Positions 1-12,108 of a stretch of DNA of 64,000 nucleotides are shown in pieces. The stretch's first letter is position 1. Each line of letters starts with the position of its first letter. Origin of the DNA: Actinomycetospora chibensis (GTDB lineage: Bacteria; Actinomycetota; Actinomycetes; Mycobacteriales; Pseudonocardiaceae). The translations under genes were made by a program, and so were the position numbers. Location of the stretch: contig NZ_JAQZAM010000011.1 of assembly GCF_028737215.1 (NCBI RefSeq), positions 62,001 through 126,000 on the forward strand, given 5' to 3'. The notes beneath the pieces were generated by a model. That model had not been told where the DNA came from, made no database searches, and was given only the letters and a program-made list of their open reading frames with translations.

Positions 1-2897
1 TCGCCCTCGGGGACCTTGACGTCGAACATGCCCGTGGTGTCGACGGTGTCCTCGTCCGGGCCGTCGAAGCTGCCGAAGAGGTCGAACTGGCCGTCGGCCT
101 CCGCCTTCTTCGTGGTCATCACGGCGTCGACGGCCTCGGCGTGCACCAGGGCGAGGCCCTTGCGCGGGTGGCCCAGCGAGTCGAAGGCGCCGGCCTTGAT
201 CAGCGACTCGACCGTCTTCTTGTTGCAGACCTGCTGGGGGACCTTGCGCAGGAAGTCGGAGAAGTCGGAGAAGGGACCCTTCTCCCGGCGGGACGTGACG
301 ATCGCGTCGACGACGTTGGTCCCGACGTTGCGGATCGCGCCGAGGCCGAAGCGGATGTCGGTGCCGACCGGGGCGAAGTTGAGCACCGACTCGTTGACGT
401 CGGGCGGCAGCACCGTGATGCCCATCTTGCGGCACTCGGCGAGGTAGATCGCCGCCTTGTCCTTGTCGTCGCGGACGCTGGTGAGCACCGCGGCCATGTA
501 CTCGGCGGGGTAGTTGGCCTTGAGGTACGCCGTCCAGTACGACACGACGCCGTAGGCCGCGGAGTGCGCGCGGTTGAACGCGTAGTCGGAGAACGGCAGC
601 AGGATGTCCCACAGCGTCTTGATCGCCGCGGCCGAGTAGCCGTTGTCCTTCATGCCCTGGGCGAAACCCTCGTACTCCTTGTCGAGGATCTCCTTCTTCT
701 TCTTGCCCATGGCGCGACGCAGCAGGTCGGCCTTGCCCAGCGAGTAGCCCGCGAGCACCTGGGCGATCGCCATGACCTGTTCCTGGTAGACGATCAGGCC
801 GTAGGTCTCGCCGAGGACCTCCTTGAGGGGCTCGGCGAGCTCCGGGTGGATCGGCGTGACCTCCTGGCGCCCGTTCTTGCGGTCGGCGTAGTCGTTGTGG
901 GCGTTGGCGCCCATCGGACCGGGCCGGTACAGCGCGCCGACGGCCGAGATGTCGTCGAACTCGGTGGGGGCCATGCGGCGCAGGAGGTCGCGCATCGGCC
1001 CGCCGTCGAGCTGGAACACCCCGAGCGTCTCGCCGCGGGACAGCAGTTCGTAGGTGGCCTTGTCGTCGAGCCCGAGGTTGTCGAGGTCGAGCGCTTCCTT
1101 GCCGTTGAGCGTGATGTTGTTGAGCGCGTCGTCGATGATCGTGAGGTTGCGCAGGCCCAGGAAGTCCATCTTCAGCAGGCCGAGGGTCTCGCAGACCCCC
1201 ATGTCGAACTGCGTGATGATGGCGCCGTCGGCCTCGCGCCGCTGGATCGGGATGACGTCGATCAGCGGTTCCTTGGACATGATCACGCCGGCCGCGTGCA
1301 CGCCCCACTGCCGCTTGAGGCCCTCGAGGTCCTTGGCGGTGTCGACGATCTCCTTGACCTGCGCGTCGGACTCGTAGAGGGCCCGCATCTCGGCGGCCTC
1401 GGAGTAGCGCTTGTGGCTGGGGTCGAACACGCCGGAGAGCGGGATGTCCTTGCCCATGACCGCGGGCGGCATCGACTTCGTGATGCGGTCGGCCACGGCG
1501 TAGCCCGGCTGCCCGAAGAGCACGCGCGCGGAGTCCTTGATCGCGGCCTTCGCCTTGATCGTGGAGTACGTGATGATCTGCGCGATCTTCTCCTCGCCGT
1601 ACTTCTCGGTGACGTAGCGGATCATCTCGCCGCGCCGGCGCTCGTCGAAGTCCATGTCGATGTCGGGCATGGAGACGCGCTCGGGGTTGAGGAACCGCTC
1701 GAAGATCAGCTTGTGGTGGATCGGGTCGAGATCGGTGATGCCGAGGACGAACGCGACGAGGCTGCCCGCCGCCGATCCGCGGCCGGGGCCGACGCGCAGG
1801 TTGACCGAGCGGGCGTAGTTGAGCAGGTCGGCCGTCACCAGGAAGTAGCCCGGGTAGCCCATCTGCATGATGACCGAGACCTCGTACTCGGCCTGCTTGC
1901 GATAGTTCTCCGGGACGCCGTTCGGGAACCGCCAGTGCAGGCCCCGCTCGACCTCCTTGACCAGCCAGGAGCCCTCGGTCTCGCCCTCGGGCACCGGCGC
2001 CACCGGCTGCAGGTCGCGACCCTCGGTGAACTCGACGTGCACCCGCTCGGCGATGGCCAGGGTGTTGTCGCACGCCTCCGGGAAGACCCCGTCCCACTGC
2101 GCGCGCATCTCCTGCGCGCTCTTGAGGTAGAAGTCCTGCGCGTCGAACCGGAAACGGTTCGGGTCGTTCATCGTCTTGCCGGTCTGGACGCAGAGCAGCA
2201 CCTCGTGCGGCTTGGCGTCCTTGGCGTACGTGTAGTGCAGGTCGTTCGTCGCGAGACCCGGCAGGTCGAGCTTCTTCTTGAGGTCGTAGAGGTCGTCGCG
2301 GACCCGGCGCTCGATCTCGATGCCGTGGTCCATGAGCTCGCAGAAGAAGTTCTCCGCGCCGAAGATGTCGCGGTAGTCGCTGGCGGCCTGGCAGGCGCCG
2401 TCGAAGTCGTCCTGCTGCAGGTAGCGCGCCACCTCGCCCGACGGGCAGCCCGTCGTCGCGATGATCCCCTTGCCGTAGGTCTCGAGCAGCTCGCGATCCA
2501 TGCGGGGCTTGTAGTAGTACCCCTCGAGGCTGGCGAGGCTCGAGAGCCGGAAGAGGTTGTGCATCCCCTCCGTGTTCTCGGCCAGCAGCGTCATGTGGGT
2601 GTACATCTGGCCCGGGTTGTCGTCCGAGATGACCTGGCCGCCGAGCGTGGCCCGCTTGCGCTCGTGACGGCTGCCGGGCGCGAGGTAGCCCTCCATGCCG
2701 ATGATCGGCTTGACCCCGTGCGCCTTCGACTTCTTCCAGAACTCGTAGGCGCCGAAGGTGTTGCCGTGGTCGGTCATCGCCAGCGCCGGCATGCCCATGC
2801 GCGCGGCCTCGGCGAACAGGTCGTCCAGGCGCGCAGCACCGTCGAGCATGGAGAACTCGGTGTGCGTGTGCAGGTGAACGAACGAGTCGCCGGTCAC
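1..2897 (-). CDS. dnaE: DNA polymerase III alpha subunit, DnaE1 type (3' end beyond window)
   Basis: This is the catalytic subunit of the replicative DNA polymerase III. About 965 residues are visible and the C-terminus lies left of base 1; family members are near 1,180 residues. The GTG start at 2897 is chosen because it follows GGAGG and puts the PHP-domain metal motif (HLHTHTEF) at residues 8-15. The polymerase palm motif PDIDMDFD lies near residue 410, followed by conserved stretches such as [15 protein letters not shown] and [10 protein letters not shown]. An intact PHP site suggests it can proofread itself, as shown for mycobacterial DnaE1; that is inference here. It is separated by about 195 bp from an unrelated hypothetical gene upstream. 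Identity is secure; only the missing C-terminus (OB fold and tau/clamp-binding region) cannot be assessed. Confidence 0.97.
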   Translation of the reverse strand, partial: MTGDSFVHLHTHTEFSMLDGAARLDDLFAEAARMGMPALAMTDHGNTFGAYEFWKKSKAHGVKPIIGMEGYLAPGSRHERKRATLGGQVISDDNPGQMYTHMTLLAENTEGMHNLFRLSSLASLEGYYYKPRMDRELLETYGKGIIATTGCPSGEVARYLQQDDFDGACQAASDYRDIFGAENFFCELMDHGIEIERRVRDDLYDLKKKLDLPGLATNDLHYTYAKDAKPHEVLLCVQTGKTMNDPNRFRFDAQDFYLKSAQEMRAQWDGVFPEACDNTLAIAERVHVEFTEGRDLQPVAPVPEGETEGSWLVKEVERGLHWRFPNGVPENYRKQAEYEVSVIMQMGYPGYFLVTADLLNYARSVNLRVGPGRGSAAGSLVAFVLGITDLDPIHHKLIFERFLNPERVSMPDIDMDFDERRRGEMIRYVTEKYGEEKIAQIITYSTIKAKAAIKDSARVLFGQPGYAVADRITKSMPPAVMGKDIPLSGVFDPSHKRYSEAAEMRALYESDAQVKEIVDTAKDLEGLKRQWGVHAAGVIMSKEPLIDVIPIQRREADGAIITQFDMGVCETLGLLKMDFLGLRNLTIIDDALNNITLNGKEALDLDNLGLDDKATYELLSRGETLGVFQLDGGPMRDLLRRMAPTEFDDISAVGALYRPGPMGANAHNDYADRKNGRQEVTPIHPELAEPLKEVLGETYGLIVYQEQVMAIAQVLAGYSLGKADLLRRAMGKKKKEILDKEYEGFAQGMKDNGYSAAAIKTLWDILLPFSDYAFNRAHSAAYGVVSYWTAYLKANYPAEYMAAVLTSVRDDKDKAAIYLAECRKMGITVLPPDVNESVLNFAPVGTDIRFGLGAIRNVGTNVVDAIVTSRREKGPFSDFSDFLRKVPQQVCNKKTVESLIKAGAFDSLGHPRKGLALVHAEAVDAVMTTKKAEADGQFDLFGSFDGPDEDTVDTTGMFDVKVPEG

Positions 2898-3092
2898 GTC
2901 GCGGGACCTCCAGGAGCGCCGGGAACGGGGTGCCGTCGAGGGGGTCCCGGGAGGCGGGACGGGGTCGGCGGGATGGGCCCCAGCCTATCCGCGCCCCCCG
3001 ACAGCGACGCCCCTCCCCGAGCCGTCCGCCCGTCCGCGCTGCTCACCTCCCGGGGCCCGGCGTGTCGCCCGGATCCGGGCGGGTCCCACGTG

Positions 3093-3827
3093 TCACAGCG
3101 GCCCCAGGGCACGTCGGTGGACGTCGTCGGCGGCGCTGAGGAGGTCGATCCGCACGGGGTCGCGCACCGGGGCCTGCGCGACGACCGCGGCCAGCAGCCA
3201 GAGGCGGGCGACGAGGACGTCGAGCGGTGTCCGGAGGAAGTGCTCGCGGGCCGCCTCCGCGGCCGCCGGGCCCAGCATCCGCGCGGCGTCCGACACGACC
3301 GGCGCCGTCCCGCCCAGGTGCTCGCCGACCCAGGCGACGGCCCGGCGGACCAGGTCGGGGTCCGAGTGCCGCCGCCGTGCCTTGAGGAGCCACGACGCGA
3401 CGACCAGGTCGATCAGGGTCCGGTCGCCCGACGACGGGCGGGCCTCGTCCCGGCGCGTGCCCGCGACGAACCGGCGGGCGACCCCGGGGTCACGCCGCTC
3501 GACGGTCTCCGCGACCACGGCCCGGATGCGGTCCTGGAGCACCTCGAGGGGCTCCGGGTCGTCGTCGAGCTCGTCCCAGGGGTCGTCGTCGTCGAGCTCG
3601 TCCCAGGGGTCGTCATCCTCCTCGAGGTCGTCCTCGCAGCCGTCGGCGTCCGGGACGATCCCGTCCACGGGCGTCGCGACCCGGTCGACGCCGACCCGGG
3701 GGAACCGGGACGTCGCGGGCGTGACGCCGGCGGGCCCGTGGCCACCTCGTCTCGGCCGCGCCATCGCCTCCCGGCGCCTCCGGCGCGCCACCACCGCCGC
3801 TCGCCGCTGCCCGTCACGCCTGCCCAT
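3093..3827 (-). CDS. Hypothetical protein with acidic WDELDDD repeat
   Basis: The encoded protein has 244 residues and I do not recognise a family. The first 60 residues are basic and low in complexity. Next comes a strongly acidic stretch holding two copies of DDPWDELDD. The last 150 residues look like an alpha-helical folded domain rich in Ala, Arg and Leu. The ATG at 3827 is preferred because AGGAGG sits just upstream; an internal ATG at 3764 is the alternative. The acidic repeat comes from a 27-bp DNA duplication, so its length may vary between strains. The gene stands alone between dnaE and a 520-bp non-coding gap. G+C and codon use look like the rest of the window, which supports a real coding region. 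Confidence 0.6.
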   Translation of the reverse strand: MGRRDGQRRAAVVARRRRREAMARPRRGGHGPAGVTPATSRFPRVGVDRVATPVDGIVPDADGCEDDLEEDDDPWDELDDDDPWDELDDDPEPLEVLQDRIRAVVAETVERRDPGVARRFVAGTRRDEARPSSGDRTLIDLVVASWLLKARRRHSDPDLVRRAVAWVGEHLGGTAPVVSDAARMLGPAAAEAAREHFLRTPLDVLVARLWLLAAVVAQAPVRDPVRIDLLSAADDVHRRALGPL

Positions 3828-3930
3828 CGCTCCTCCTCGGGGTCGTCCCGTCGACGAGCATGCGCCCGACCCCCGACAACGCAGGGGCGCGCGGATCGGG
3901 AGAGCGCTGCGGGTCTCGTCGGCGCTCTAC

Positions 3931-4269
3931 GGGCGCGCGACAGGCACGTTCGGCAGCCGGGGAGGCCAGTCGATCATGCGCAGCGTGCCCCTCGGCACGC
4001 GGCGACGGCCTGCACGAGATCAGCAGACGGAGAGAGACCCGGAATCGCCGGTCGACATGCCTTTCGACCTGCGGATCTCCCGCGACTGCCGAGCGCCGCC
4101 GCGAACAGAGGTCACGAGTGCGCCATCGACCTCGTCGGCGCCCACGAGGTGCACCACGCGCCCGTGATCTCCGGCCACCGCCCGAGGGGCGCGCGACAGG
4201 CACGTTCGGCAGCCGGCGAGGCCGGTCGATCATGCGCAGCGTGCCCCTCGGCACGCAGCGACGGCCTGC
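3931..4269. repeat. 83-bp imperfect direct repeat, two copies 256 bp apart
   Basis: Copies lie at 3931-4013 and 4187-4269 and differ at 3 of 83 positions. Each contains a 7-bp inverted repeat (GCGTGCC, loop CCTC, GGCACGC). The spacing of 256 bp is not a multiple of three, so the copies fall in different reading frames and are not a repeated protein segment. They fill most of the 520-bp gap between the hypothetical gene and dapA (3828-4347), where I find no convincing gene. Confidence 0.85.
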
Positions 4270-4347
4270 GCGGGAGATCACGAGCGCGCTGTAGACCTTC
4301 TCGGCCGCGCGGGACCCGGACGTCACCAGGCCGGGCGCGCGAGGCCC

Positions 4348-5190
4348 TCAGAGCAGCCCCGCCCCCACGAGCGCCGCGCGCACGACCTCGCGCTCGTGCT
4401 CGTCGGCCTCGACCATCGGCAGGCGCAGGCCGCCGACGGGCCGACCGAGGAGGTCGAGGGCCGCCTTGACCGGGATCGGGTTGGTGGTGACACCCAGGGC
4501 GTCGAACAGCGGCTTGAGCGAGGCCTCGATCTCGGCGCGCTGGTCGGGCTCGTCGACCATGCGGCGCATGGCGGGCCCGACGACGTGGCTCGCGACGAGG
4601 ATCCCGCCGCATCCGCCCATCTCGAGCACCGAGCCGAACAGGTCGTCGTTGCCGGCGTAGATTCCCAGGCCCTCGACGGGCGCGAGGTTGGCGTTGTTGG
4701 CCTGCTTGACGTAGTCGATCCGCTCGATCTGGGCGAGCTCGGCGAGCAGGCCGTTGGGCAGGTCGACCACGCACCGCGAGGGGATGTTGTAGAGCACGAC
4801 GGGCTTGTCGGTGGCCCGGGCGACCTCGCCGAAGTGCGCGAGCATGCCCCGCCGGTTCGGCTTGTTGTAGTACGGCGTCACCGAGAGGATCGCGTCGGCG
4901 CCCGCCGCGGTGGCCCGCTCGGTCATCTCACACGCGTGGCGGGTGTCGTTGGAGCCGGTGGAGGCGACCACGGTGGCCCCGGCCGGGCGGTGCTCGACGG
5001 CCAGCTCGACGAGGCGCAGGTGCTCCTCGGTGGACAGCGTCGACGCCTCGCCGGTGGTCCCGCACACCACGAGCCCGTCGGTGCCGTTCGCGTACAGGTG
5101 GCCCATCAGGTCGACGAAGGCCGACTCGTCGACCGAACCGTCGCGGGCGAACGGGGTCACGATGGCGGTGAGGACGGCGCCGAGGGTCAT
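4348..5190 (-). CDS. dapA: 4-hydroxy-tetrahydrodipicolinate synthase
   Basis: DapA condenses pyruvate with aspartate semialdehyde, the first committed step towards diaminopimelate and lysine. In an organism with a mDAP-type MurE it supplies peptidoglycan synthesis. The 280-residue protein is of normal family length. Visible signatures are GTTGE near residue 47, SVTPYYNKP, the catalytic Tyr in VLYNIPSR and the Schiff-base Lys in YVKQANN. The ATG at 5190 (MTLGAVLTAIVTPF) is chosen over upstream in-frame codons because it matches the family N-terminus. It is followed by the repeat-bearing gap and preceded by a cupin gene 34 bp away on the same strand, so the two may be co-transcribed. Confidence 0.95.
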   Translation of the reverse strand: MTLGAVLTAIVTPFARDGSVDESAFVDLMGHLYANGTDGLVVCGTTGEASTLSTEEHLRLVELAVEHRPAGATVVASTGSNDTRHACEMTERATAAGADAILSVTPYYNKPNRRGMLAHFGEVARATDKPVVLYNIPSRCVVDLPNGLLAELAQIERIDYVKQANNANLAPVEGLGIYAGNDDLFGSVLEMGGCGGILVASHVVGPAMRRMVDEPDQRAEIEASLKPLFDALGVTTNPIPVKAALDLLGRPVGGLRLPMVEADEHEREVVRAALVGAGLL

Positions 5191-5224
5191 GGCTTTCAGG
5201 TTGCCTGACCGGCCCACCCGCGGT

Positions 5225-5605
5225 CTACGCCGGGTCCGGCCCGTCGACGTTCACGGTGGGCGGGCCCTCGCCGGCACGCCCGATGACGGCGGTCGACCGC
5301 TCGCCCGTGGGGTTCGACTCGCGGTGCACCGTGTGGGGCGGCACGCGCAGGAAGTCGCCGGGTCCGGCCTCGACGACGTCGCCGCCGTCGGGGCCGAACT
5401 CCAGACGCATCGCACCGCGCACCACGTACAGGCTGGTCTCGTGGTCGCCGTGGTGGTGCCAGCCCGACGCGGCGCCGGGCTCGGTGTGCACGAGCCCGGC
5501 CCACAACGCCTCGGTCGAGAACGCCACCTCGCGGCGCATCCCCGGCGTCGGGTCGCCCTCGGCCAGCTGGTCGCCGCGGAAGACCTCGACGGGTTCGCTG
5601 CTCAC
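5225..5605 (-). CDS. Small cupin-domain protein
   Basis: This 126-residue protein is a single-domain cupin. Motif 1 is seen as GWHHHGDHETSLYVVRG, with the His/His/Glu metal ligands. Motif 2 is seen as GDFLRVPPHTVHRESN, with the last His. Such proteins are metal-dependent beta barrels with very diverse roles (isomerases, dioxygenases, sensors), so no substrate can be proposed from sequence. The ATG start at 5605 gives a complete domain with a short lead-in. The gene sits between mdh and dapA, all on the minus strand. Its start lies 61 bp after the mdh stop, across a 16-bp tandem repeat. Confidence 0.85.
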   Translation of the reverse strand: MSSEPVEVFRGDQLAEGDPTPGMRREVAFSTEALWAGLVHTEPGAASGWHHHGDHETSLYVVRGAMRLEFGPDGGDVVEAGPGDFLRVPPHTVHRESNPTGERSTAVIGRAGEGPPTVNVDGPDPA

Positions 5606-5618
5606 GCGAGCAACGATG

Positions 5619-8026
<2,408 letters not shown>

Positions 8027-8204
8027 GGTGCCGTGCTCCTCTCGCGCTCGTACCCGTCGGTGCTGGCCGGTTCGATTCAGGAACCGGACCACCGGGCCGT
8101 CGGGCGTTCCTCGGAGTCGTACCCTCCATCGTCCTCCACCACGCCGGACCGGAGGGTCCGAGGACTCTCCGACGGTTGTCGGCCCCCTCACACGCGCCGG
8201 GCGG

Positions 8205-8900
8205 TCATCCCGCCGGCACCGGGCCGTCGTCGGGGACCGGCCCGACGGTCTCCGGTGGATCCCGCCCGTCGTCGGTCTGCTCCGGCAGCAGCGGCGACAC
8301 CGCGAGCGCGGAGATCTGCGCGCCGGCCGGGGCGACCTCCACCGCCCGCACCCCGGGACGGGCGCGCAGGACGGGGAGCGCGGCCGGGTCCGTCTCGACG
8401 ACGAGGGCGACGACGCACGCGCAGCCGGCCGACAGGCGGGCGGACTCGGCGGCCGCCACGGCGGCGGGGCGACCCGAGGACGTCCGCGCCTGCTCCCCCG
8501 CCTGGTTGTCCGCCCGTGCCTCGGCGAGGCGCAGCGCCGCGACGGGGTCGACCGTGCCCGTGGCGTCGAGCGTCACCCCGCGCAGCGCCGTCTGCACCCG
8601 CGGCAGCGGCACCCGGAACACGGCCTCCCGCGCGGTCGCCTCGGTGCCCGCGACGGCCGCCGCCGCGCCGGCGAGATCCTGCTCGGTCGCGAACTGGACC
8701 AGCGCGGGGCGCGGCCCGGACGGCCCCGGCGGCACCGCGGCGGCGCGCGCCAGGTACCCCGTGACGGTCTCCCCCGGCGCCGGCCCGAGACGGGTGGCAT
8801 CGGTGCTCCCGGGCACGCCCTGCGACGGCATGCTGCCGGCCCCCGCCACCCACGCGGTCAGCAGGGCGATCACCAGCACGACGGCGAGCACGATCGCCAC
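8205..8900 (-). CDS. Membrane-anchored hypothetical protein
   Basis: The product is a single-pass membrane protein of unknown family. Its transmembrane helix lies at or near the N-terminus (IVLAVVLVIALLTAWVAG), followed by a roughly 200-residue Ala/Pro-rich outside domain with no Cys-rich or catalytic motif I recognise. The start is uncertain. The listed GTG at 8900 leaves the helix at the extreme N-terminus. The reading frame continues upstream without ATG or GTG until 9073, well inside rluD. A CTG at 8954 forms a CTGA overlap with the rluD stop and would give a short cytoplasmic leader of 18 residues. The gene is evidently coupled to rluD. Confidence 0.6.
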   Translation of the reverse strand: MAIVLAVVLVIALLTAWVAGAGSMPSQGVPGSTDATRLGPAPGETVTGYLARAAAVPPGPSGPRPALVQFATEQDLAGAAAAVAGTEATAREAVFRVPLPRVQTALRGVTLDATGTVDPVAALRLAEARADNQAGEQARTSSGRPAAVAAAESARLSAGCACVVALVVETDPAALPVLRARPGVRAVEVAPAGAQISALAVSPLLPEQTDDGRDPPETVGPVPDDGPVPAG

Positions 8901-8950
8901 CGTCGGCCAGCGCAGGACGGGCCCGTCGTCGGGCTCGTCCCCGGGGGCGT

Positions 8951-9880
8951 TCAGCTCGCCGCCCGCAGGGTCTCTAGCGCCCCCGCCAGGTCGGCGGGCG
9001 GCTCGCTGACGAACTCCACCCAGCGACCGTCGCCGGGGTGGTGGAAGCCGAGGCGGTGGGCGTGCAGCCACTGGCGGGTCAGGCCGAGGGTGCGGGCGAG
9101 CGTCGGGTCGGCGCCGTAGGTGATGTCGCCGACGCACGGGTGGCGCACCGCGGAGAAGTGCACGCGGATCTGGTGGGTCCGCCCCGTCTCGAGCTCGACC
9201 TCCAGCAGCGACGCGGCGCGGAACGCCTCGAGGGTGCGGTAGTGGGTCACGCTGGGCCGGCCGTCGGTGACGACGGCGAACCGCCAGTCGTGCTTGGGGT
9301 GACGGTCGATCGGCGCGTCGATCGTGCCCTCGCTCGGATCGGGGTGGCCCTGCACCACCGCGAGGTAGACCTTCGCGACGGTGCGCTCGCGGAACGCCTG
9401 CTTGAGCACCGAGTAGGCGCGCTCCGACTTCGCCACCACCATCACCCCGGTGGTGCCGGCGTCGAGCCGGTGCACGATCCCCTGGCGCTCAGCGGCGCCG
9501 CCGGTGGCGATCCGGATGCCCAGCGCGGCGAGCCCGGCGACGACGGTCGGGCCCGACCAGCCGGGGCTCGGGTGCACGGCGACGCCGACGGGCTTGTCGA
9601 CGACGACGATCTCGTCGTCCTCGTGGAGCACGACCAGTCCCTCGACGGCCTCGGCCGTGACGACGAGCGCCGCCTGCTCCGGCTCCGGGATCTCGACCTC
9701 GAGCCAGGCACCCGCGACGAGACGGTCCGACTTCCCGGCGGGCGCGCCGTCGAGCCGGACCGCGCCGTCCGACGCGAGCTCCGCGACGACGGTGCGCGAG
9801 AGGCCCAGCATCCGCGAGAGCCCCGCGTCCAGCCGCATCCCGTCGAGCCCGTCGGGGACGGGCAGCGTGCGCAGGCTCAT
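8951..9880 (-). CDS. rluD: 23S rRNA pseudouridine synthase, RluD family
   Basis: RluA/RluD-family enzymes isomerise uridine to pseudouridine in 23S rRNA. The 309-residue protein has an N-terminal S4-like RNA-binding domain (residues ~15-75, [20 protein letters not shown]). The catalytic domain follows, with the signature [16 protein letters not shown] whose Asp is the nucleophile. The helix [13 protein letters not shown] is also family-specific. It starts at ATG 9880, overlapping the lspA stop as ATGA, the classic actinobacterial lspA-rluD pair. The exact uridine target cannot be told from sequence; RluD-type is inferred from the S4 domain and the lspA linkage. Confidence 0.93.
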   Translation of the reverse strand: MSLRTLPVPDGLDGMRLDAGLSRMLGLSRTVVAELASDGAVRLDGAPAGKSDRLVAGAWLEVEIPEPEQAALVVTAEAVEGLVVLHEDDEIVVVDKPVGVAVHPSPGWSGPTVVAGLAALGIRIATGGAAERQGIVHRLDAGTTGVMVVAKSERAYSVLKQAFRERTVAKVYLAVVQGHPDPSEGTIDAPIDRHPKHDWRFAVVTDGRPSVTHYRTLEAFRAASLLEVELETGRTHQIRVHFSAVRHPCVGDITYGADPTLARTLGLTRQWLHAHRLGFHHPGDGRWVEFVSEPPADLAGALETLRAAS

Positions 9881-10428
9881 GCCGTCGACCCGTCCCTCGT
9901 CGACGATCCGTCGAGGTCGCGGCCCATCAGCGCGAGCAGCACGAGCAGCACCCCGCCGATCGTGATCGCGGAGTCGGCGACGTTGAACACCGGGAACCAG
10001 CCGACGGAGACGAAGTCGACGACGTGGCCCTGCAGCGGGCCCGGTCCGCGGAAGAAGCGGTCGACGAGGTTGCCCAGCGCCCCGCCGAGCACCAGTCCGA
10101 GCGCCACCGCCCAGCCGCGCGAGCGCAGGCGCCGGGCGAACCGCATGATCCCGATCACGACCGCCAGCGCGACGAGCGTCAGCACCCAGGTCATGCCCGT
10201 CGCGAACGAGAACGCCGCACCGGGGTTGCGGACCAGCGTGAACGAGACGAGGTCGCCGATCAGCGGCACCCGCTCGCCGTCGGCGAGCCACGACACCATC
10301 ACGATCTTGGTGACGAGGTCGAGGGAGATCACCACCGCCGCGATCACCGCGAGGGTGGCGAGCCGTCTCGGCGGGAGGTCCCGGGATGCCTCCGGCACGC
10401 TGTCCGGCTCGGTGGGTGCGCTGCTCAC
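9877..10428 (-). CDS. lspA: Signal peptidase II (prolipoprotein signal peptidase)
   Basis: LspA removes signal peptides from lipid-modified prolipoproteins and acts in the membrane. The 183-residue protein shows four hydrophobic segments and both catalytic aspartate boxes: box one is [10 protein letters not shown] with GNLVDR, and box two is [12 protein letters not shown] non-conserved N-terminal tail of about 30 residues precedes TM1. The GTG start at 10428 overlaps the stop of the antiporter gene (GTGA), and its own stop overlaps the rluD start (ATGA), so all three are translationally coupled. LppM in this window is one probable client. Confidence 0.95.
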   Translation of the reverse strand: MSSAPTEPDSVPEASRDLPPRRLATLAVIAAVVISLDLVTKIVMVSWLADGERVPLIGDLVSFTLVRNPGAAFSFATGMTWVLTLVALAVVIGIMRFARRLRSRGWAVALGLVLGGALGNLVDRFFRGPGPLQGHVVDFVSVGWFPVFNVADSAITIGGVLLVLLALMGRDLDGSSTRDGSTA

Positions 10429-11966
10429 CGCTCCATCGTCCCAGGAGCCGTCCCGTCCTCGCCGTCCCGTCGCCGGCGCAGCGACGGGGACCCGCCGGTG
10501 TCGCCGCGCCAGCGCGCGAGACGCCCGGACCGGTCGACCGAGCGCAGGCGTTCCTCGGCGGCGGCCCGCGCCGTCTCGGTGGTGACGACCAGCAGCTGGT
10601 CGCCCTCCTGGATGCGGCTCGCGCCCTGCGGGGTGAAGCTCGCGCCGTCGCGCACGACCAGGCTGAGCCCCGACCCCTCGGGCAGGCGCAGCTCGCGGAC
10701 GTAGACGCCGTGCATCCGCGACCCCACGGGCACGGTCATCTGCAGGAGGTCGGCGCGCAGGGTGTCCAGCGGCGCCGCGTCGACCTCGATCTCCTCGACC
10801 TTCGAGTCCCCGGCGAGCCCGAGGGCGCGGGCGACGAGCGGCAGCGTCGTGCCCTGCACCAGGACGAGCACCACGACGATCACGAACACGGCGTCGACGA
10901 GGGCCTGGGCGCCGGGCAGGCCCTCGGTGAGCGGGATGAGGGCCAGCACGATCGGCACGGCCCCCCGCAGGCCGGCCCACGACAGGAAGGCCTGCTCGCG
11001 CCACGGCACGCGCGCGAACGCGGCCGCCGCGACGACCGAGAGCGGGCGGGCCGCGAACAGCAGCACCGCGCCGGCGATCAGCGCCGGGACGAGCGCGGCC
11101 CCCAGGCGGTCCGGGGAGACGAAGAGCCCGAGCAGCACGAACAGCCCGATCTGGGCGAGCCAGCCCAGACCCTCGGCGAACGACCGACTGCCCTCGCGGT
11201 GCGGCAGCGTCGAGTTGCCGAGGACCAGGGCCGCGACGTAGGTCGCGAGCAGGCCCGAGGCGTGCAGGAGCTGCGCCGAGGCGAAGGCCAGGATGCAGAC
11301 GGACAGCGTGGCCAGCGGGTAGAGCCCGGTGGCCGGCAGCGCGGCCCGGCGCAGGCCCAGCGCGCCCAGCCGCCCGAGCGCGGCGCCGAGCAGCCCACCC
11401 GCGACGAGCTCGTAGACCACCAGCAGCGGGTCGGTCCAGCTCAGCGCCGCGGTGGACGACAGCAGCACCACGGCGAGGAACACGGGGGCGTCGTTGAGCC
11501 CCGACTCCAGCTCGAGCGCGCCGACCAGCCGGCCCTTGAGGCCGAGGTTGCGCAGCACGCTGAACACCGCGGCCGCGTCCGTCGACGAGAGCACCGCGCC
11601 CCAGAGGAAGGCGATCCGCAGGTCGAGCCCGAGCAGCGCCCACAGGGCCAGCCCGGTGACCCCGATGCTCACGGCCACGGCGATCGTCGAGAGCGCGACA
11701 CCGAGACCCAGGGCCGGGCGGACCGTCGTCCACCGGGTGGAGAGGCCGCCGTCGGCGAGGATCAGGACGAGGGCGGCGACGCCGAGCGCCTGGGTGAGTG
11801 CCGCGTCGTCGAACCGGATGCCCAGGCCCGACTCCCCCAGCGCCACCCCGATCGCGAGGTAGATCAGCAGCGAGGGCAGGCCGACGCGGGTGGACAGGCG
11901 CACCGCGAGCACGGAGACGAGGACGACGACCGCACCGACGCCGAGCAGGAGGGGCAGATCGTCCAC
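10425..11966 (-). CDS. Potassium/proton antiporter, CPA1 NhaP2-like, with TrkA-C domain
   Basis: The 513-residue protein has 12 or so hydrophobic segments of the monovalent cation/proton antiporter fold, with the ion-site region [13 protein letters not shown] (an ND pair) near residue 160 and [14 protein letters not shown] near residue 330. A soluble C-terminal region of about 130 residues resembles a TrkA-C (RCK-C) regulatory domain, as in NhaP2/CvrA proteins; the stretch [10 protein letters not shown] is typical. These proteins exchange K+ or Na+ for H+ for pH and volume control. It starts with GTG at 11966 and is coupled to lspA. Ion specificity cannot be decided from sequence. Confidence 0.88.
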   Translation of the reverse strand: MDDLPLLLGVGAVVVLVSVLAVRLSTRVGLPSLLIYLAIGVALGESGLGIRFDDAALTQALGVAALVLILADGGLSTRWTTVRPALGLGVALSTIAVAVSIGVTGLALWALLGLDLRIAFLWGAVLSSTDAAAVFSVLRNLGLKGRLVGALELESGLNDAPVFLAVVLLSSTAALSWTDPLLVVYELVAGGLLGAALGRLGALGLRRAALPATGLYPLATLSVCILAFASAQLLHASGLLATYVAALVLGNSTLPHREGSRSFAEGLGWLAQIGLFVLLGLFVSPDRLGAALVPALIAGAVLLFAARPLSVVAAAAFARVPWREQAFLSWAGLRGAVPIVLALIPLTEGLPGAQALVDAVFVIVVVLVLVQGTTLPLVARALGLAGDSKVEEIEVDAAPLDTLRADLLQMTVPVGSRMHGVYVRELRLPEGSGLSLVVRDGASFTPQGASRIQEGDQLLVVTTETARAAAEERLRSVDRSGRLARWRGDTGGSPSLRRRRDGEDGTAPGTMER

Positions 11967-12108
11967 GTGGCGTATCCCCTCCCCTCCAGGAGGGCACGAC
12001 CTTAGCGATCGCGGAGTGCCCGGTTCGCCCGGGATGTGGACGCGGTGAGCCGCTTCACCGGCTCGTCGCGCTCGTGCTGTGGTCTCTCAGAGGTGGGTCA
12101 GAGGTCGA

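Noticed and set aside
141-4469. A 1,442-codon open frame on the plus strand opposite dnaE
   Set aside because: It runs antisense to a certain dnaE and has the low-complexity composition expected from G+C-rich codon shadows. Many long frames opposite real genes here are of this kind.
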